Assembly: GCF_014201315.1 (NCBI RefSeq) | Contig: NZ_JACHDY010000002.1 | Location: 992,001-1,056,000 of the forward strand | DNA from: Edaphobacter lichenicola | Lineage (GTDB): Bacteria; Acidobacteriota; Terriglobia; Terriglobales; Acidobacteriaceae | Direction: 5' to 3' | DNA: 64,000 nt | Shown here: positions 9,348-17,249 of the stretch, in pieces | Numbering within the stretch: position 1 is the stretch's first letter | How the letters are laid out: the number at the start of each line of letters is the position of its first letter | Notes under the pieces: model-generated | The model's database searches: none | The model's input: only the letters and a program-made list of their open reading frames with translations | Told to the model about the DNA's origin: nothing | Position numbers and translations under genes: made by a program

Positions 9348-9821
9348 TTATGCGGTGGCGGCTGCTTCGGCTTCCGGCTGATCGCCCTTGACCGTCACCT
9401 TGACGTGGCTGGTGACCTCGCGGTGGAGCTTCACGGGAACATGATACTCGCCGATCGTCTTCAGCGGCTCCTCGAGGGAGATCTTGCGACGATCGATGCT
9501 GAAGCCCTTGGCTTCGAGCTGGTGCGCGATGTCGCCCGAGGTGACCGAGCCGAAGAGATGCTCGTTCTCGCCGACCTTGCGCTCGAACACAAGCTCAACC
9601 TCAGAGAGTTGGGTGGCCAACTGCTCGGCTCCAGCCTTCTCCTTGGCGGACTTGCGAACCGCCGATGCCTTCATCTGGTCGATGACTGCCTTGTTTGCGA
9701 GGGTCGCTTCGATGGCGAGCTTCTCCGGCAGCAGATAGTTGCGCCCGTAGCCGTCGGCGACCTTGACCACGTCGCCACGATGTCCGAGCTTGTTTACGTC
9801 TTCCTTCAGAATGACTTCCAT
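9348..9821 (-). CDS. rplI: 50S ribosomal protein L9
   Basis: The 157-residue protein begins MEVILKEDVNKLGHRGDVVKV and continues DGYGRNYLLPEKLA, the signature of the L9 N-terminal rRNA-binding domain. The long connecting helix and C-terminal domain follow (IDRRKISLEEPLKTIGEY). Length is near the family norm with a short Ala/Glu-rich tail. It is the last gene of the rpsF-rpsR-rplI cluster. Confidence 0.98.
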   Translation of the reverse strand: MEVILKEDVNKLGHRGDVVKVADGYGRNYLLPEKLAIEATLANKAVIDQMKASAVRKSAKEKAGAEQLATQLSEVELVFERKVGENEHLFGSVTSGDIAHQLEAKGFSIDRRKISLEEPLKTIGEYHVPVKLHREVTSHVKVTVKGDQPEAEAAATA

Positions 9822-9899
9822 TGCATTTCTCCGATTTCGTCTCTGGCTCGCGGTGCCGCCAGTCTTGCATATCCAGTAAGGTCCGCCGCAGCGGAAGAG

Positions 9900-10250
9900 T
9901 TAGAAGCGTGCAGCAAAGGCGAGCAGGGCGATGTTGCGCGACTGCTTGATGGCCAGGCTGAGCTTGCGCTGGTGGCGAGTGCAGACACCGGTCAGGCGAC
10001 GGGGAACGATCTTGCCGCGCTCGGCAACGAAGCCCTGAAGCAGGCGAACATCGCGGTAGGAGATGGCGTCGATCTTCTCGGTGCAGAACTTGCAGACCTT
10101 CTTGCGACGAAAGAACTTGCGACCGCCAGGACCGCCGCCGGGTGCACCTGCTGGGCGTGGGGTGCGAGGACCTGCGCCGGGGCCAGAGTGCGCTGGGCGG
10201 GATGTTGGTGCGTGGTGCTCAGTGGATTGCGTGCTGGTTTCGTCAGCCAT
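9900..10250 (-). CDS. rpsR: 30S ribosomal protein S18
   Basis: The C-terminal 70 residues are a standard S18 ([17 protein letters not shown], then [16 protein letters not shown]). The protein is longer (116 residues) because of an N-terminal Pro/Gly/Ala-rich extension of about 45 residues. Four cysteines or histidines of the C+ type (CKFC, CTRH) are present. It lies between rpsF and rplI, the conserved order in which S6 and S18 assemble together on the 30S platform. Confidence 0.97.
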   Translation of the reverse strand: MADETSTQSTEHHAPTSRPAHSGPGAGPRTPRPAGAPGGGPGGRKFFRRKKVCKFCTEKIDAISYRDVRLLQGFVAERGKIVPRRLTGVCTRHQRKLSLAIKQSRNIALLAFAARF

Positions 10251-10414
10251 GATATTTCCCTCTCAGGTACGTTGTGCCTCTCCTCGCTCCAGGTTCGCGT
10301 TGGAGCCTCTGAACAATCGGCGAAGTGCAGTCGATTGGAAGCGAAGATCGGTGATCGTAGTGCGTTGTGCGATGCATTTGAATCTCATCGCGAATGTTCA
10401 GGCGAAGGCGGAAG

Positions 10415-10897
10415 TTAGACCGCGGTGGAGACAGTCTCGGGCGGCGCGTCGGAGGCGACGTGCTCAACGGGAGCTGCTGCAACTGGCTTCTTCTCTTCTT
10501 CGACGTCGGACGGCGCAGCAGGGGCCTGTACGGGAGCTGCGATCGGCTGGGCGCTGCGCTTGACCTTGGTGTCGCGGATGGCCTTGACCTTCGCGAGGCG
10601 CTTCTCTTCTTCGTCCATGCGAACCGTGATGAACTTGATGACCTGCTCGGAGACGCGGAGACGACGCTCGATCTCGGTGATCAGCGAACCGGCGGCGGCG
10701 ACATTCAGCAGGACGTAGAAGCCGTCGTTGAACTTGCGGACGGTGTAGGCGAGCCGGCGACGGCCCATCTTCTCGACGCTCTTGATTTCGCCGCCACCAT
10801 TGGTGACGTTCGCGGAGAAGCCTTCAATCAGCTTGTCGAGATCGGCTTCTTCAACGTCCGGACGGACGATGAACATGATTTCGTAGGTACGATTCAT
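10415..10897 (-). CDS. rpsF: 30S ribosomal protein S6
   Basis: The N-terminal 100 residues are a typical S6 (RTYEIMFIVRPDVEE, GRRRLAYTVRKFNDGFYVLLN). The protein has a 55-residue Ala/Pro/Val-rich acidic tail (about 105-160), longer than in most bacteria. It is first in the rpsF-rpsR-rplI cluster, with 164 bp to rpsR. Confidence 0.97.
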   Translation of the reverse strand: MNRTYEIMFIVRPDVEEADLDKLIEGFSANVTNGGGEIKSVEKMGRRRLAYTVRKFNDGFYVLLNVAAAGSLITEIERRLRVSEQVIKFITVRMDEEEKRLAKVKAIRDTKVKRSAQPIAAPVQAPAAPSDVEEEKKPVAAAPVEHVASDAPPETVSTAV

Positions 10898-11012
10898 TCG
10901 ATTACTTCTTTCTGCGAAGTTCTGCTTCGCACCGTGCTGGCGTTTGTTCTGCCAACCCGGTTTGGAATTTCGACTGCGGTTAGTTTCTAACTACACTTGG
11001 CCTAATGCTTCT

Positions 11013-11642
11013 TTACTTCTCCTTCGACTGATCCGATCCATCTTCCGGATCGTCTGGCCGACGGTTGAACCTGTTCATCGCGGCGCTGACCCCTTCGGTC
11101 AACACCGTCTCGACAGCATCTTCGACCCTGTCGAGCACCTCATCCAGCACCGCAAGCTCCTGCTTGCGAAACTGCGACAGCAGATAGTCTCTGCCGCCAG
11201 CCTTGATCTCTCTGCCATCGACCAGCGCTGGTTTCCCAACGCCGATCCGAACGCGCAACCACTCTTCCGTTCCAAGCGCACCGGAGATCGACTTCACTCC
11301 GTTGTGCCCGTTCGCCCTGCCGTTCGCGCTGATGCGTAGTCTGCCCAGCGGAAATGCGAGCTCGTCATAGAGGACGATCAGGTCCTCGGACGGGATTGCA
11401 ATCTCAAGTTCCTGAACCAGCGCGGCTACCGAGAGCCCGCTCAGATTCATGTACGTCTCAGGTTTGGCCAGCAGAACCTCGTATCCTGCAAGCCTCGCCT
11501 TTGCCGTGAGAGCCCGGCCACGGCGATTGGAGAGGACCACGCCGCAATCGTCCGCGATGCGATCCACTGCGAGAAAGCCAGCGTTGTGCGGCGTGAACTG
11601 ATACTCGATACCGGGGTTGCCGAGACCGACAATCAACTTCAC
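11013..11642 (-). CDS. pth: Peptidyl-tRNA hydrolase
   Basis: The 209-residue product hydrolyses peptidyl-tRNAs released by stalled ribosomes. It starts MKLIVGLGNPGIEYQFTPHN, with the active-site Asn9 and catalytic His19. Further hallmarks are KPETYMNLSG, LIVLYDELAFPLGRLRI and NGHNGVKSI. A short charged tail extends the C-terminus. It lies between rplY/ctc and rpsF, a common bacterial order (prs-ctc-pth). Confidence 0.97.
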   Translation of the reverse strand: MKLIVGLGNPGIEYQFTPHNAGFLAVDRIADDCGVVLSNRRGRALTAKARLAGYEVLLAKPETYMNLSGLSVAALVQELEIAIPSEDLIVLYDELAFPLGRLRISANGRANGHNGVKSISGALGTEEWLRVRIGVGKPALVDGREIKAGGRDYLLSQFRKQELAVLDEVLDRVEDAVETVLTEGVSAAMNRFNRRPDDPEDGSDQSKEK

Positions 11643-11711
11643 GCTTTGTTTCCCTTTCCAGCAAAACTCAGGCGGCCTGCAGATCCCAAAAGATCGGCAG
11701 GCCTCGCAAAA

Positions 11712-12410
11712 CTACTTCTTCTTCGCATCCTTGGCATCGGCAGCAGGAGCAGCAGGAGCGGCTGCATCTGTCTTGCCCTTCTTGGCGACCTCTGGCTCAG
11801 TCGGTGCAACCACGACTGCTTCGACCGCCACAACCTCTTCCTTGATGATTGTGACGTGCGCAACAGTCGCGCCCTCTTCGCCGAGGAACTTGATGCTGCC
11901 GGAGTGCGGCAGATCGGAGACGTGGATGATGCCATGCAATTCGAGGTTGGAGACATCGACATCGAGGTGGCTCGGAATGTCGTTGGGCAAGCACTCGATC
12001 TCAACTTCACGCATGACGTGCTCGAGGATGCCACCCTGCGACTTGACTCCGACAGGAACGCCAACCAGCTGGATCGGCACCGAAACAATTATCGTCTTGT
12101 CCATCGCGATGCGCTTCAGGTCGATGTGGAGGAGCGTGCCTTTGATCGGCTCATTCTGCCAATCAACGATCATGGCCTTGACCACGGCCGAACCTTCGAC
12201 GTTGAGGTCGAAGATGGTGTTGTGACCGGAGTCGGAGTGGAGAATGCGGGTGATGACCTTGGGGTCGACCGCAACGGCGACTGCGTCCTGGCCTGCGCCG
12301 TAGACGACCGCGGGAATCTTGCCGGCGACACGAACGCGACGCGCGGCGTTCTTGTTGAACTTGCCCTCGCGGGGCGTTGCGACGACTGCTTCCATAGTGG
12401 ATGATGCCAT
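11712..12410 (-). CDS. rplY: 50S ribosomal protein L25/general stress protein Ctc
   Basis: The 232-residue product binds 5S rRNA. The N-terminal L25 domain runs to about residue 95 (GKFNKNAARRVRVAGKIPAVVYG, then NTIFDLNVEG). A C-terminal TL5-type beta domain follows to about 190 (VPVGVKSQGGILEH, IECLPNDIPSHLDVDVS). The last 40 residues are an Ala/Lys-rich tail. This is the two-domain Ctc/TL5 form, as in Thermus, not the short E. coli L25. It lies between prs and pth. Confidence 0.96.
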   Translation of the reverse strand: MASSTMEAVVATPREGKFNKNAARRVRVAGKIPAVVYGAGQDAVAVAVDPKVITRILHSDSGHNTIFDLNVEGSAVVKAMIVDWQNEPIKGTLLHIDLKRIAMDKTIIVSVPIQLVGVPVGVKSQGGILEHVMREVEIECLPNDIPSHLDVDVSNLELHGIIHVSDLPHSGSIKFLGEEGATVAHVTIIKEEVVAVEAVVVAPTEPEVAKKGKTDAAAPAAPAADAKDAKKK

Positions 12411-12439
12411 GATGAATCTTCCTTTCGGGCACGAAAAAA

Positions 12440-12611
12440 GCAGGGAATAGGGTGTAGGGAACAGGGTGTAGAAAACAAACCCAAATTACCTGCACCGAAC
12501 GCTTCTGCTCGCTCCCTTTGCGGCAGATGCCGCTGTTAGTCCTTCGTTACAGCAGTGAGTCGGTTCCAAAGGGTTGGTTTACGCCCTACACCCTGTTCCC
12601 TACGCCCTGCC
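12440..12611. repeat. Imperfect inverted repeat in the prs-rplY spacer
   Basis: The spacer between prs and rplY is bounded by two arms (12440-12482 and 12571-12611) of one sequence in opposite orientation. The core tagggaacagggtgtag (12455-12471) is perfectly complementary to 12586-12602. Flanking gggtttg/aaacc blocks and additional ggg-ta units extend the pairing imperfectly, and the left arm repeats agggtgtag in tandem. The arms enclose about 114 bp without a gene. It lies in the rplY leader and just after the prs stop, so the transcript could form a large hairpin. Confidence 0.75.
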
Positions 12612-12612
12612 T

Positions 12613-13740
12613 TTAGTTGAACAGCGTACTGACGCTGGTCTCCATGTGAATACTCTCGATAGCGCGGCCAAGCAGACCAGCGATCGAAAGCACTTTAATC
12701 TTCTCCACCTTCAGCGCGTCTTCGCGCAGAGGGATGGTATTGGTCACGATCAACTGCTCCAATCGTGAAGCTGCGATACGCTCGACCGCCGGGCCCGAGA
12801 GCACCGGATGCGTCGCGCACGCATAAACTTTTTCCGCGCCCTCGGCCAGCAGCGCATCCACCGTCTTCACCAGGGTTCCGGCGGTGTCGATGATGTCGTC
12901 GAGGATCAAGCACGTTCGGCCCTGTACATCGCCGATCACGTTCATCACCTCGGTGACATTAATGTCGGTCCGCCGCTTGTCGACGATGGCCAACGGTACA
13001 TCAAGTTTCTTGGCGAAGAAGCGCGCACGCTCCACACCCCCGGCATCCGGCGAAACCACCGTCAGATTGGGCAGGTCAAGCTCCCGGAAGTAGCTCACCA
13101 GCACCGGGCTGGCAAACAGATGATCCACCGGAATATTGAAGAACCCCTGAATCTGTGCTGCGTGCAGATCGACGAGCAGAGCGCGGTTTGCACCGGCGGT
13201 GGTCAGAAGATCGGCAACCAGCTTCGACGTAATGGCAACGCGCGGACGGTCTTTTCTGTCCTGCCGGGCGTAGCCATAGTAGGGAATGACAACCGTGATT
13301 CGTCCGGCTGAGGCGCGCTTGAGCGCATCCATCATGATCAGCAACTCGACAAGGTGCTGATCGACCGGGAAACACGTAGGCTGCACGAGAAAGACATCCG
13401 CACCGCGAACGTTCTCGAGCAGCTGAAAGTGAACCTCGCCGTCGGAGAATCTCTGCAACCGGGTCTCGCCCAGCGGCACACCGACGAACTTGCAGATCTC
13501 CTCGGCCAAAGGCTTATTGGACGATCCACAAAAAATCTTGATGCGCTTGTCATCTGCCAACCGGCCCGGGCGCTTTTTTTCCGGAGCTGGTTCTGGTACC
13601 CGCGGCCCCTGTGGGCCTTGAGCTCCTTTTGTATGTCCGCCCTGCGTAGAAGGCGCGCTCGCAGGCTGAGAGCTTGTTTCTGTCTCTTCAGCCTGCTCTG
13701 AAATAGGGGAAAGAACCGCAGTCGTGTTTCGTTCGTTCAC
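12613..13740 (-). CDS. prs: Ribose-phosphate pyrophosphokinase (PRPP synthase)
   Basis: The 375-residue enzyme makes PRPP from ribose 5-phosphate and ATP for nucleotide, His and Trp synthesis. The core starts near residue 66 (RIKIFCGSSNKPLAEEI). The catalytic flexible-loop region is VIPYYGYARQDRKDRPR (151-167), and the PRPP-binding loop is LILDDIIDTAGTL (278-290). The first 60 residues are a Pro/Gln/Ser-rich extension not found in usual 310-320 residue enzymes; a TTG at codon 61 has no ribosome-binding site, so the long form looks real. Confidence 0.96.
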   Translation of the reverse strand: MNERNTTAVLSPISEQAEETETSSQPASAPSTQGGHTKGAQGPQGPRVPEPAPEKKRPGRLADDKRIKIFCGSSNKPLAEEICKFVGVPLGETRLQRFSDGEVHFQLLENVRGADVFLVQPTCFPVDQHLVELLIMMDALKRASAGRITVVIPYYGYARQDRKDRPRVAITSKLVADLLTTAGANRALLVDLHAAQIQGFFNIPVDHLFASPVLVSYFRELDLPNLTVVSPDAGGVERARFFAKKLDVPLAIVDKRRTDINVTEVMNVIGDVQGRTCLILDDIIDTAGTLVKTVDALLAEGAEKVYACATHPVLSGPAVERIAASRLEQLIVTNTIPLREDALKVEKIKVLSIAGLLGRAIESIHMETSVSTLFN

Positions 13741-14008
13741 GTGAAACCCTCCAGGTTGGTTGACCTTGAATGTTCCTGCTGCACTGTCTTGCGAAGCCTT
13801 GTTGCGGCTCCGTTACTTCTTCTGAAATCCTCGTTGCGGACTACTCAAAAAAACTAAAAGACTTCGGTCCTTCAAACTTCGTACTTCTTTCTCCGCACTG
13901 TTTTCCGCAGAGTCCAAAATCGTCTTCATCCTGCGGCAAGTTGTTGCTGCCGCCTAACATCTCTACAAGACTCCCTAAATTCCCTGTCGCATCTGGCGTC
14001 GACTGACT

Positions 14009-14081
14009 GGTTGGGCGACTAGGATTCGAACCTAGACAAAGTGCTCCAAAGGCACTTGACCTACCGTTAGTCGATCGCCCA
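14009..14081 (-). tRNA. tRNA-Gln (anticodon UUG), CCA encoded
   Basis: Reading the minus strand from 14081, acceptor TGGGCGA pairs with TCGCCCA. The D arm is GACTAACGGTAGGTC. The anticodon stem is AGTGC/GCACT with loop CTTTGGA, giving anticodon TTG. The T arm is CTAGG-TTCGAAT-CCTAG, followed by discriminator A and an encoded CCA. The variable loop is only three bases. It lies between ispE and prs on the same strand. Confidence 0.96.
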
Positions 14082-14123
14082 GTACATCGCCGGATGCAGT
14101 TTGATTTTACTTGACCGGCGAGG

Positions 14124-15302
14124 TCACTCCGCGAACATTCTGTTCCAGTACTCGGTTCGAGGCAAGGTCTCCGTCAGGAGGGCCTGGACCCCAGAGGACT
14201 GGACGCGCAGTTGAGCTGCCTTGGCATCCCGCTCGGACCGGTAAAGTCCAAACAGAGCAGAGCCAGAACCTGATAGAGCCGCATACAAAGCGGAACTATC
14301 CAAATCACTACCCATCAATTGACGCTTGGTTATTCGCAAGGAGGGATACTGAGGAAAGACGACCTCTTCAAAATCGTTTTGAAGACCATCGCTTCCAATC
14401 CCGGTGCGGACAAGCGCGAGAAGGGTATTCTCGGCCAGATCGTTCATCGCGTCAACCTGATTCTCACCAGGCAAACCCTGTTTTTTCTCAGGATTAGGAT
14501 CGCGAACGATACCGGAGGTGCCGGGCCTACTATCGTCTGTCTTTTCCGTTAGGCTGACGCCAGTTCGGGCAGAGAGGGATGAGTAAGCAAGACTCAACTC
14601 CTGTAGCCTATCAACTTGGGGGTTGGAAGTCAACCCCAGCACCCGGGTCACGCCGTGCCCCTCTCCCAATTCTCCCTCTCCTGATCCTCTAACTTGCTTA
14701 TTATCAATGGCATGACGCTCAGACTCGGCCGCCAGCCGTGCATCCCAGTCTTTGAAAGCCGCTGGCGTTGAGACGCCCACCGCTGGCACCGCGACGACGC
14801 ACCAGGTCCTCGGCAGGTCGGGCATCGGCACAACCTGCTCCCCCCGTCCCAGCCCCAGAACCGCCCCACCGAGCAGAAACAAAGGCACATCCGACCCGAT
14901 CTCCGCCGCCAGCTTCAGCCTTTCGACTCCCGGGAGAGCTTCGCCAAGCTCCTTCTCGAGCGCCAACAGGGCCGCCGCAGCGTTGGCTGAGCCGGCTCCC
15001 ATTCCCCCCTGAACCGGGAGCCTCTTATCTATATTGATATCGACCTCTGCGGTGATTCCCAAGCGAACCAGAGCCCGTTCCACCATCCGCCAGGCCGTGT
15101 TTCGCCCATCGCGAGGTACAAACGGATGGTTTGTCGTCACCGAGATTCTGGTTGGGGACGCTCGCCTGGCCTTGACCGTGACTAGATCATGCAGATCCAG
15201 CGTCTGGTAGAGCGTCGTCAGGCCATGAAAGCCATCCGGACGCACCGGCCCGATCGCCAACCCTAAATTGATCTTCGAATACGAACGAACACGCGTAGAC
15301 AT
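14124..15302 (-). CDS. ispE: 4-diphosphocytidyl-2-C-methyl-D-erythritol kinase
   Basis: The GHMP-family kinase phosphorylates CDP-ME in the MEP isoprenoid pathway. Motif 1 is SYSKINLGLAIG (residues 7-18). The ATP loop PVQGGMGAGSANAAAAL is at 96-112, and motif 3 ALSGSGSALFGLY is at 342-354. At 392 residues it is about 100 longer than typical. The extra length is a low-complexity insert at about 192-286 (Ser/Gly/Glu-rich) between the STPAAFKDWD segment and NDLAENTLL. The kinase core on both sides is intact, so the gene is probably functional. Confidence 0.93.
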   Translation of the reverse strand: MSTRVRSYSKINLGLAIGPVRPDGFHGLTTLYQTLDLHDLVTVKARRASPTRISVTTNHPFVPRDGRNTAWRMVERALVRLGITAEVDINIDKRLPVQGGMGAGSANAAAALLALEKELGEALPGVERLKLAAEIGSDVPLFLLGGAVLGLGRGEQVVPMPDLPRTWCVVAVPAVGVSTPAAFKDWDARLAAESERHAIDNKQVRGSGEGELGEGHGVTRVLGLTSNPQVDRLQELSLAYSSLSARTGVSLTEKTDDSRPGTSGIVRDPNPEKKQGLPGENQVDAMNDLAENTLLALVRTGIGSDGLQNDFEEVVFPQYPSLRITKRQLMGSDLDSSALYAALSGSGSALFGLYRSERDAKAAQLRVQSSGVQALLTETLPRTEYWNRMFAE

Positions 15303-15421
15303 GACCTATGATTCTACCGACCCTTCACCACGGAGGACCAATCCGCCATTATTTCGGACGCCTCAATCACGAACCAGCTATGCTGATCACAGCGCCCATC
15401 CACAACTTTCTGGAGCCCTGA

Positions 15422-17200
15422 ATGCCCGCTGGCACCCGTGTCTTTGCAGCTACCGTCGGACTAGCCCTCATTGCAAATTCGCTCGGAGCGCAGACCATCG
15501 CTTCAGCCTCCGAAGAGCCGGTTCGCGCGAAGCACGCCATGGTCGTCACGATTCACCACGACGCTACCGACGCCGGCCTCGCCATCCTGCAGCAAGGCGG
15601 CAACGCGATCGACGCGGCAGTCGCGGTGGCGTTTACGCTGGCCGTGGTTTATCCGCAGGCTGGCAATCTCGGTGGCGGCGGCTTCATGCTGATCCGCACC
15701 AGGCACGGTCAGACCCACTTCCTCGACTATCGCGAAAAGGCTCCTGCTGCTGCCAGCCGTGATATGTATCTGGACGATCAGAAGAACGTCGTTCCCGGCC
15801 TCTCCACGGTTGGGTACAAAGCGTCCGGCGTTCCCGGCACCGTCGCAGGACTCGTCTATGCGCAGAGCCACTTCGGCAAGCTGACCCTGCAACAGGACAT
15901 GGCGCCGGCGATCCACCTGGCCACCGACGGCTACGTGCTCTCTGCCGAGGAGGCGCAGAATCTTCACAGCAAGATGCTCGCTCGCTTCCCGACCTCAGCA
16001 CACATCTTCCAGCGCGACGGCGACTTCTATAAGGAGGGCGATACGTTCAAGCAGCCTCTGCTGGCCGCGACGCTCACGCGCATCGCGGCGAATCCCGACG
16101 ACTTCTACAAGGGCGAGATGGCGAAACAGATCGCCTCATTTGAACAGGCCGGCGGTGGTCTTATCACTGCTGCCGATCTCGCGGCTTACGAGGTGAAGGA
16201 TCGCGAGCCGGTAAAAGGTGCCTACCACGGTTACAAAATTATCACCGCGCCTCCACCCTCGTCCGGCGGCATCGTTCTGGTGGAGATCCTAAACATCCTC
16301 TCCACCTACAGCCTACCCAAGCTAGGTCCGGACCGGTCTGCGCCGCAGGTTCACGTCATCACGGAGGCCTTTCGCCGCGCCTACATGGACCGCGCCGACT
16401 ACCTCGGCGATCCTGACTTTACGCCGCAACCGCTGAAAGAGATGGCGAATCCAGCGTACGCGGCCGCGTGGCGAAGCTCGATTCAACCGGCATCGCCAAC
16501 GCCGTCCCAGGATCTGGTTCGGCCTGCTGGCTTCATGCCGCCGCCTCCGCAGCTTCAGCCCGTCGCGCACGAGTCCACCCAGACCACACACTTCTCCATC
16601 ATCGACGCCGATGGCAATGCCGTCTCCAACACGTATACGCTCAACGGCACCTTTGGATCGGGCGTGACGGTGGAGGGTCTCGGCTTTCTGATGAATAACG
16701 AGATGGACGACTTCGCCTCCAAGATGGGCGTGCCGAATATGTACGGGCTCATTCAAGGCCCCGCCAACTCCATTGCTCCAGGCAAGCGCCCACTCTCAGC
16801 GATGACTCCCACCATCGTCACGACCAAGGGCAGCCTCTTTCGCCGTGCCAGAGTGGCGTATGTTCTGGGCACTCCCGGCGGCTCGACCATCATCACGACC
16901 GTGGCAAACGACCTGCTTAGCTGCGTCGATAACGGTTTGAACATTCAGCAGGCTGCCGATGCCCCTCGCTTTCATCATCAGTATCTGCCGGATCGTCTCG
17001 ACCTTGAAAAGAAGTTCTCTCCCGAGGTCGCTGAACAGCTCAAGGCTATGGGCTACCACGTGAATCGCCTTGCCGTTGCCGATGAACACAACCCCGGCAC
17101 CTGGGGCGACAGCGAACTCATCGCAGTCGACCCCAAGACTCACGAACTTCTTGGTGGCCACGATAACCGCCGCAACTACGGTAAGGCCGCAGGATATTGA
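15422..17200 (+). CDS. ggt: Gamma-glutamyltranspeptidase
   Basis: The 592-residue periplasmic enzyme hydrolyses or transfers the gamma-glutamyl group of glutathione and related compounds. A signal peptide ends near LGAQ (residue 24). The proenzyme is expected to self-cleave before Thr388 (sequence TTHFSIID), the nucleophile of the small subunit. Other hallmarks are GNLGGGGFML, PPPSSGGI, the substrate-binding Arg region YREKAP, GTFGSGV and GTPGGSTIITTV. Length and motif order match E. coli Ggt closely. It converges with the GH78 gene and has its own terminator. Confidence 0.96.
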   Translation: MPAGTRVFAATVGLALIANSLGAQTIASASEEPVRAKHAMVVTIHHDATDAGLAILQQGGNAIDAAVAVAFTLAVVYPQAGNLGGGGFMLIRTRHGQTHFLDYREKAPAAASRDMYLDDQKNVVPGLSTVGYKASGVPGTVAGLVYAQSHFGKLTLQQDMAPAIHLATDGYVLSAEEAQNLHSKMLARFPTSAHIFQRDGDFYKEGDTFKQPLLAATLTRIAANPDDFYKGEMAKQIASFEQAGGGLITAADLAAYEVKDREPVKGAYHGYKIITAPPPSSGGIVLVEILNILSTYSLPKLGPDRSAPQVHVITEAFRRAYMDRADYLGDPDFTPQPLKEMANPAYAAAWRSSIQPASPTPSQDLVRPAGFMPPPPQLQPVAHESTQTTHFSIIDADGNAVSNTYTLNGTFGSGVTVEGLGFLMNNEMDDFASKMGVPNMYGLIQGPANSIAPGKRPLSAMTPTIVTTKGSLFRRARVAYVLGTPGGSTIITTVANDLLSCVDNGLNIQQAADAPRFHHQYLPDRLDLEKKFSPEVAEQLKAMGYHVNRLAVADEHNPGTWGDSELIAVDPKTHELLGGHDNRRNYGKAAGY

Positions 17201-17201
17201 G

Positions 17202-17237
17202 GAGCGATTGCCGACAACAATCGCTCTCGCTTTTTTC
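17202..17237 (+). terminator. Intrinsic terminator after ggt
   Basis: The 9-bp perfect stem gagcgattg/caatcgctc is followed by tcgcttttttcttcc, directly after the ggt stop codon. This is a canonical stem plus T tract. Confidence 0.9.
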
Positions 17238-17249
17238 TTCCACTGCGTC

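Noticed and set aside
9327-10418. Plus-strand open frame across rplI and rpsR
   Set aside because: It spans two ribosomal protein genes on the other strand and shows no family features.
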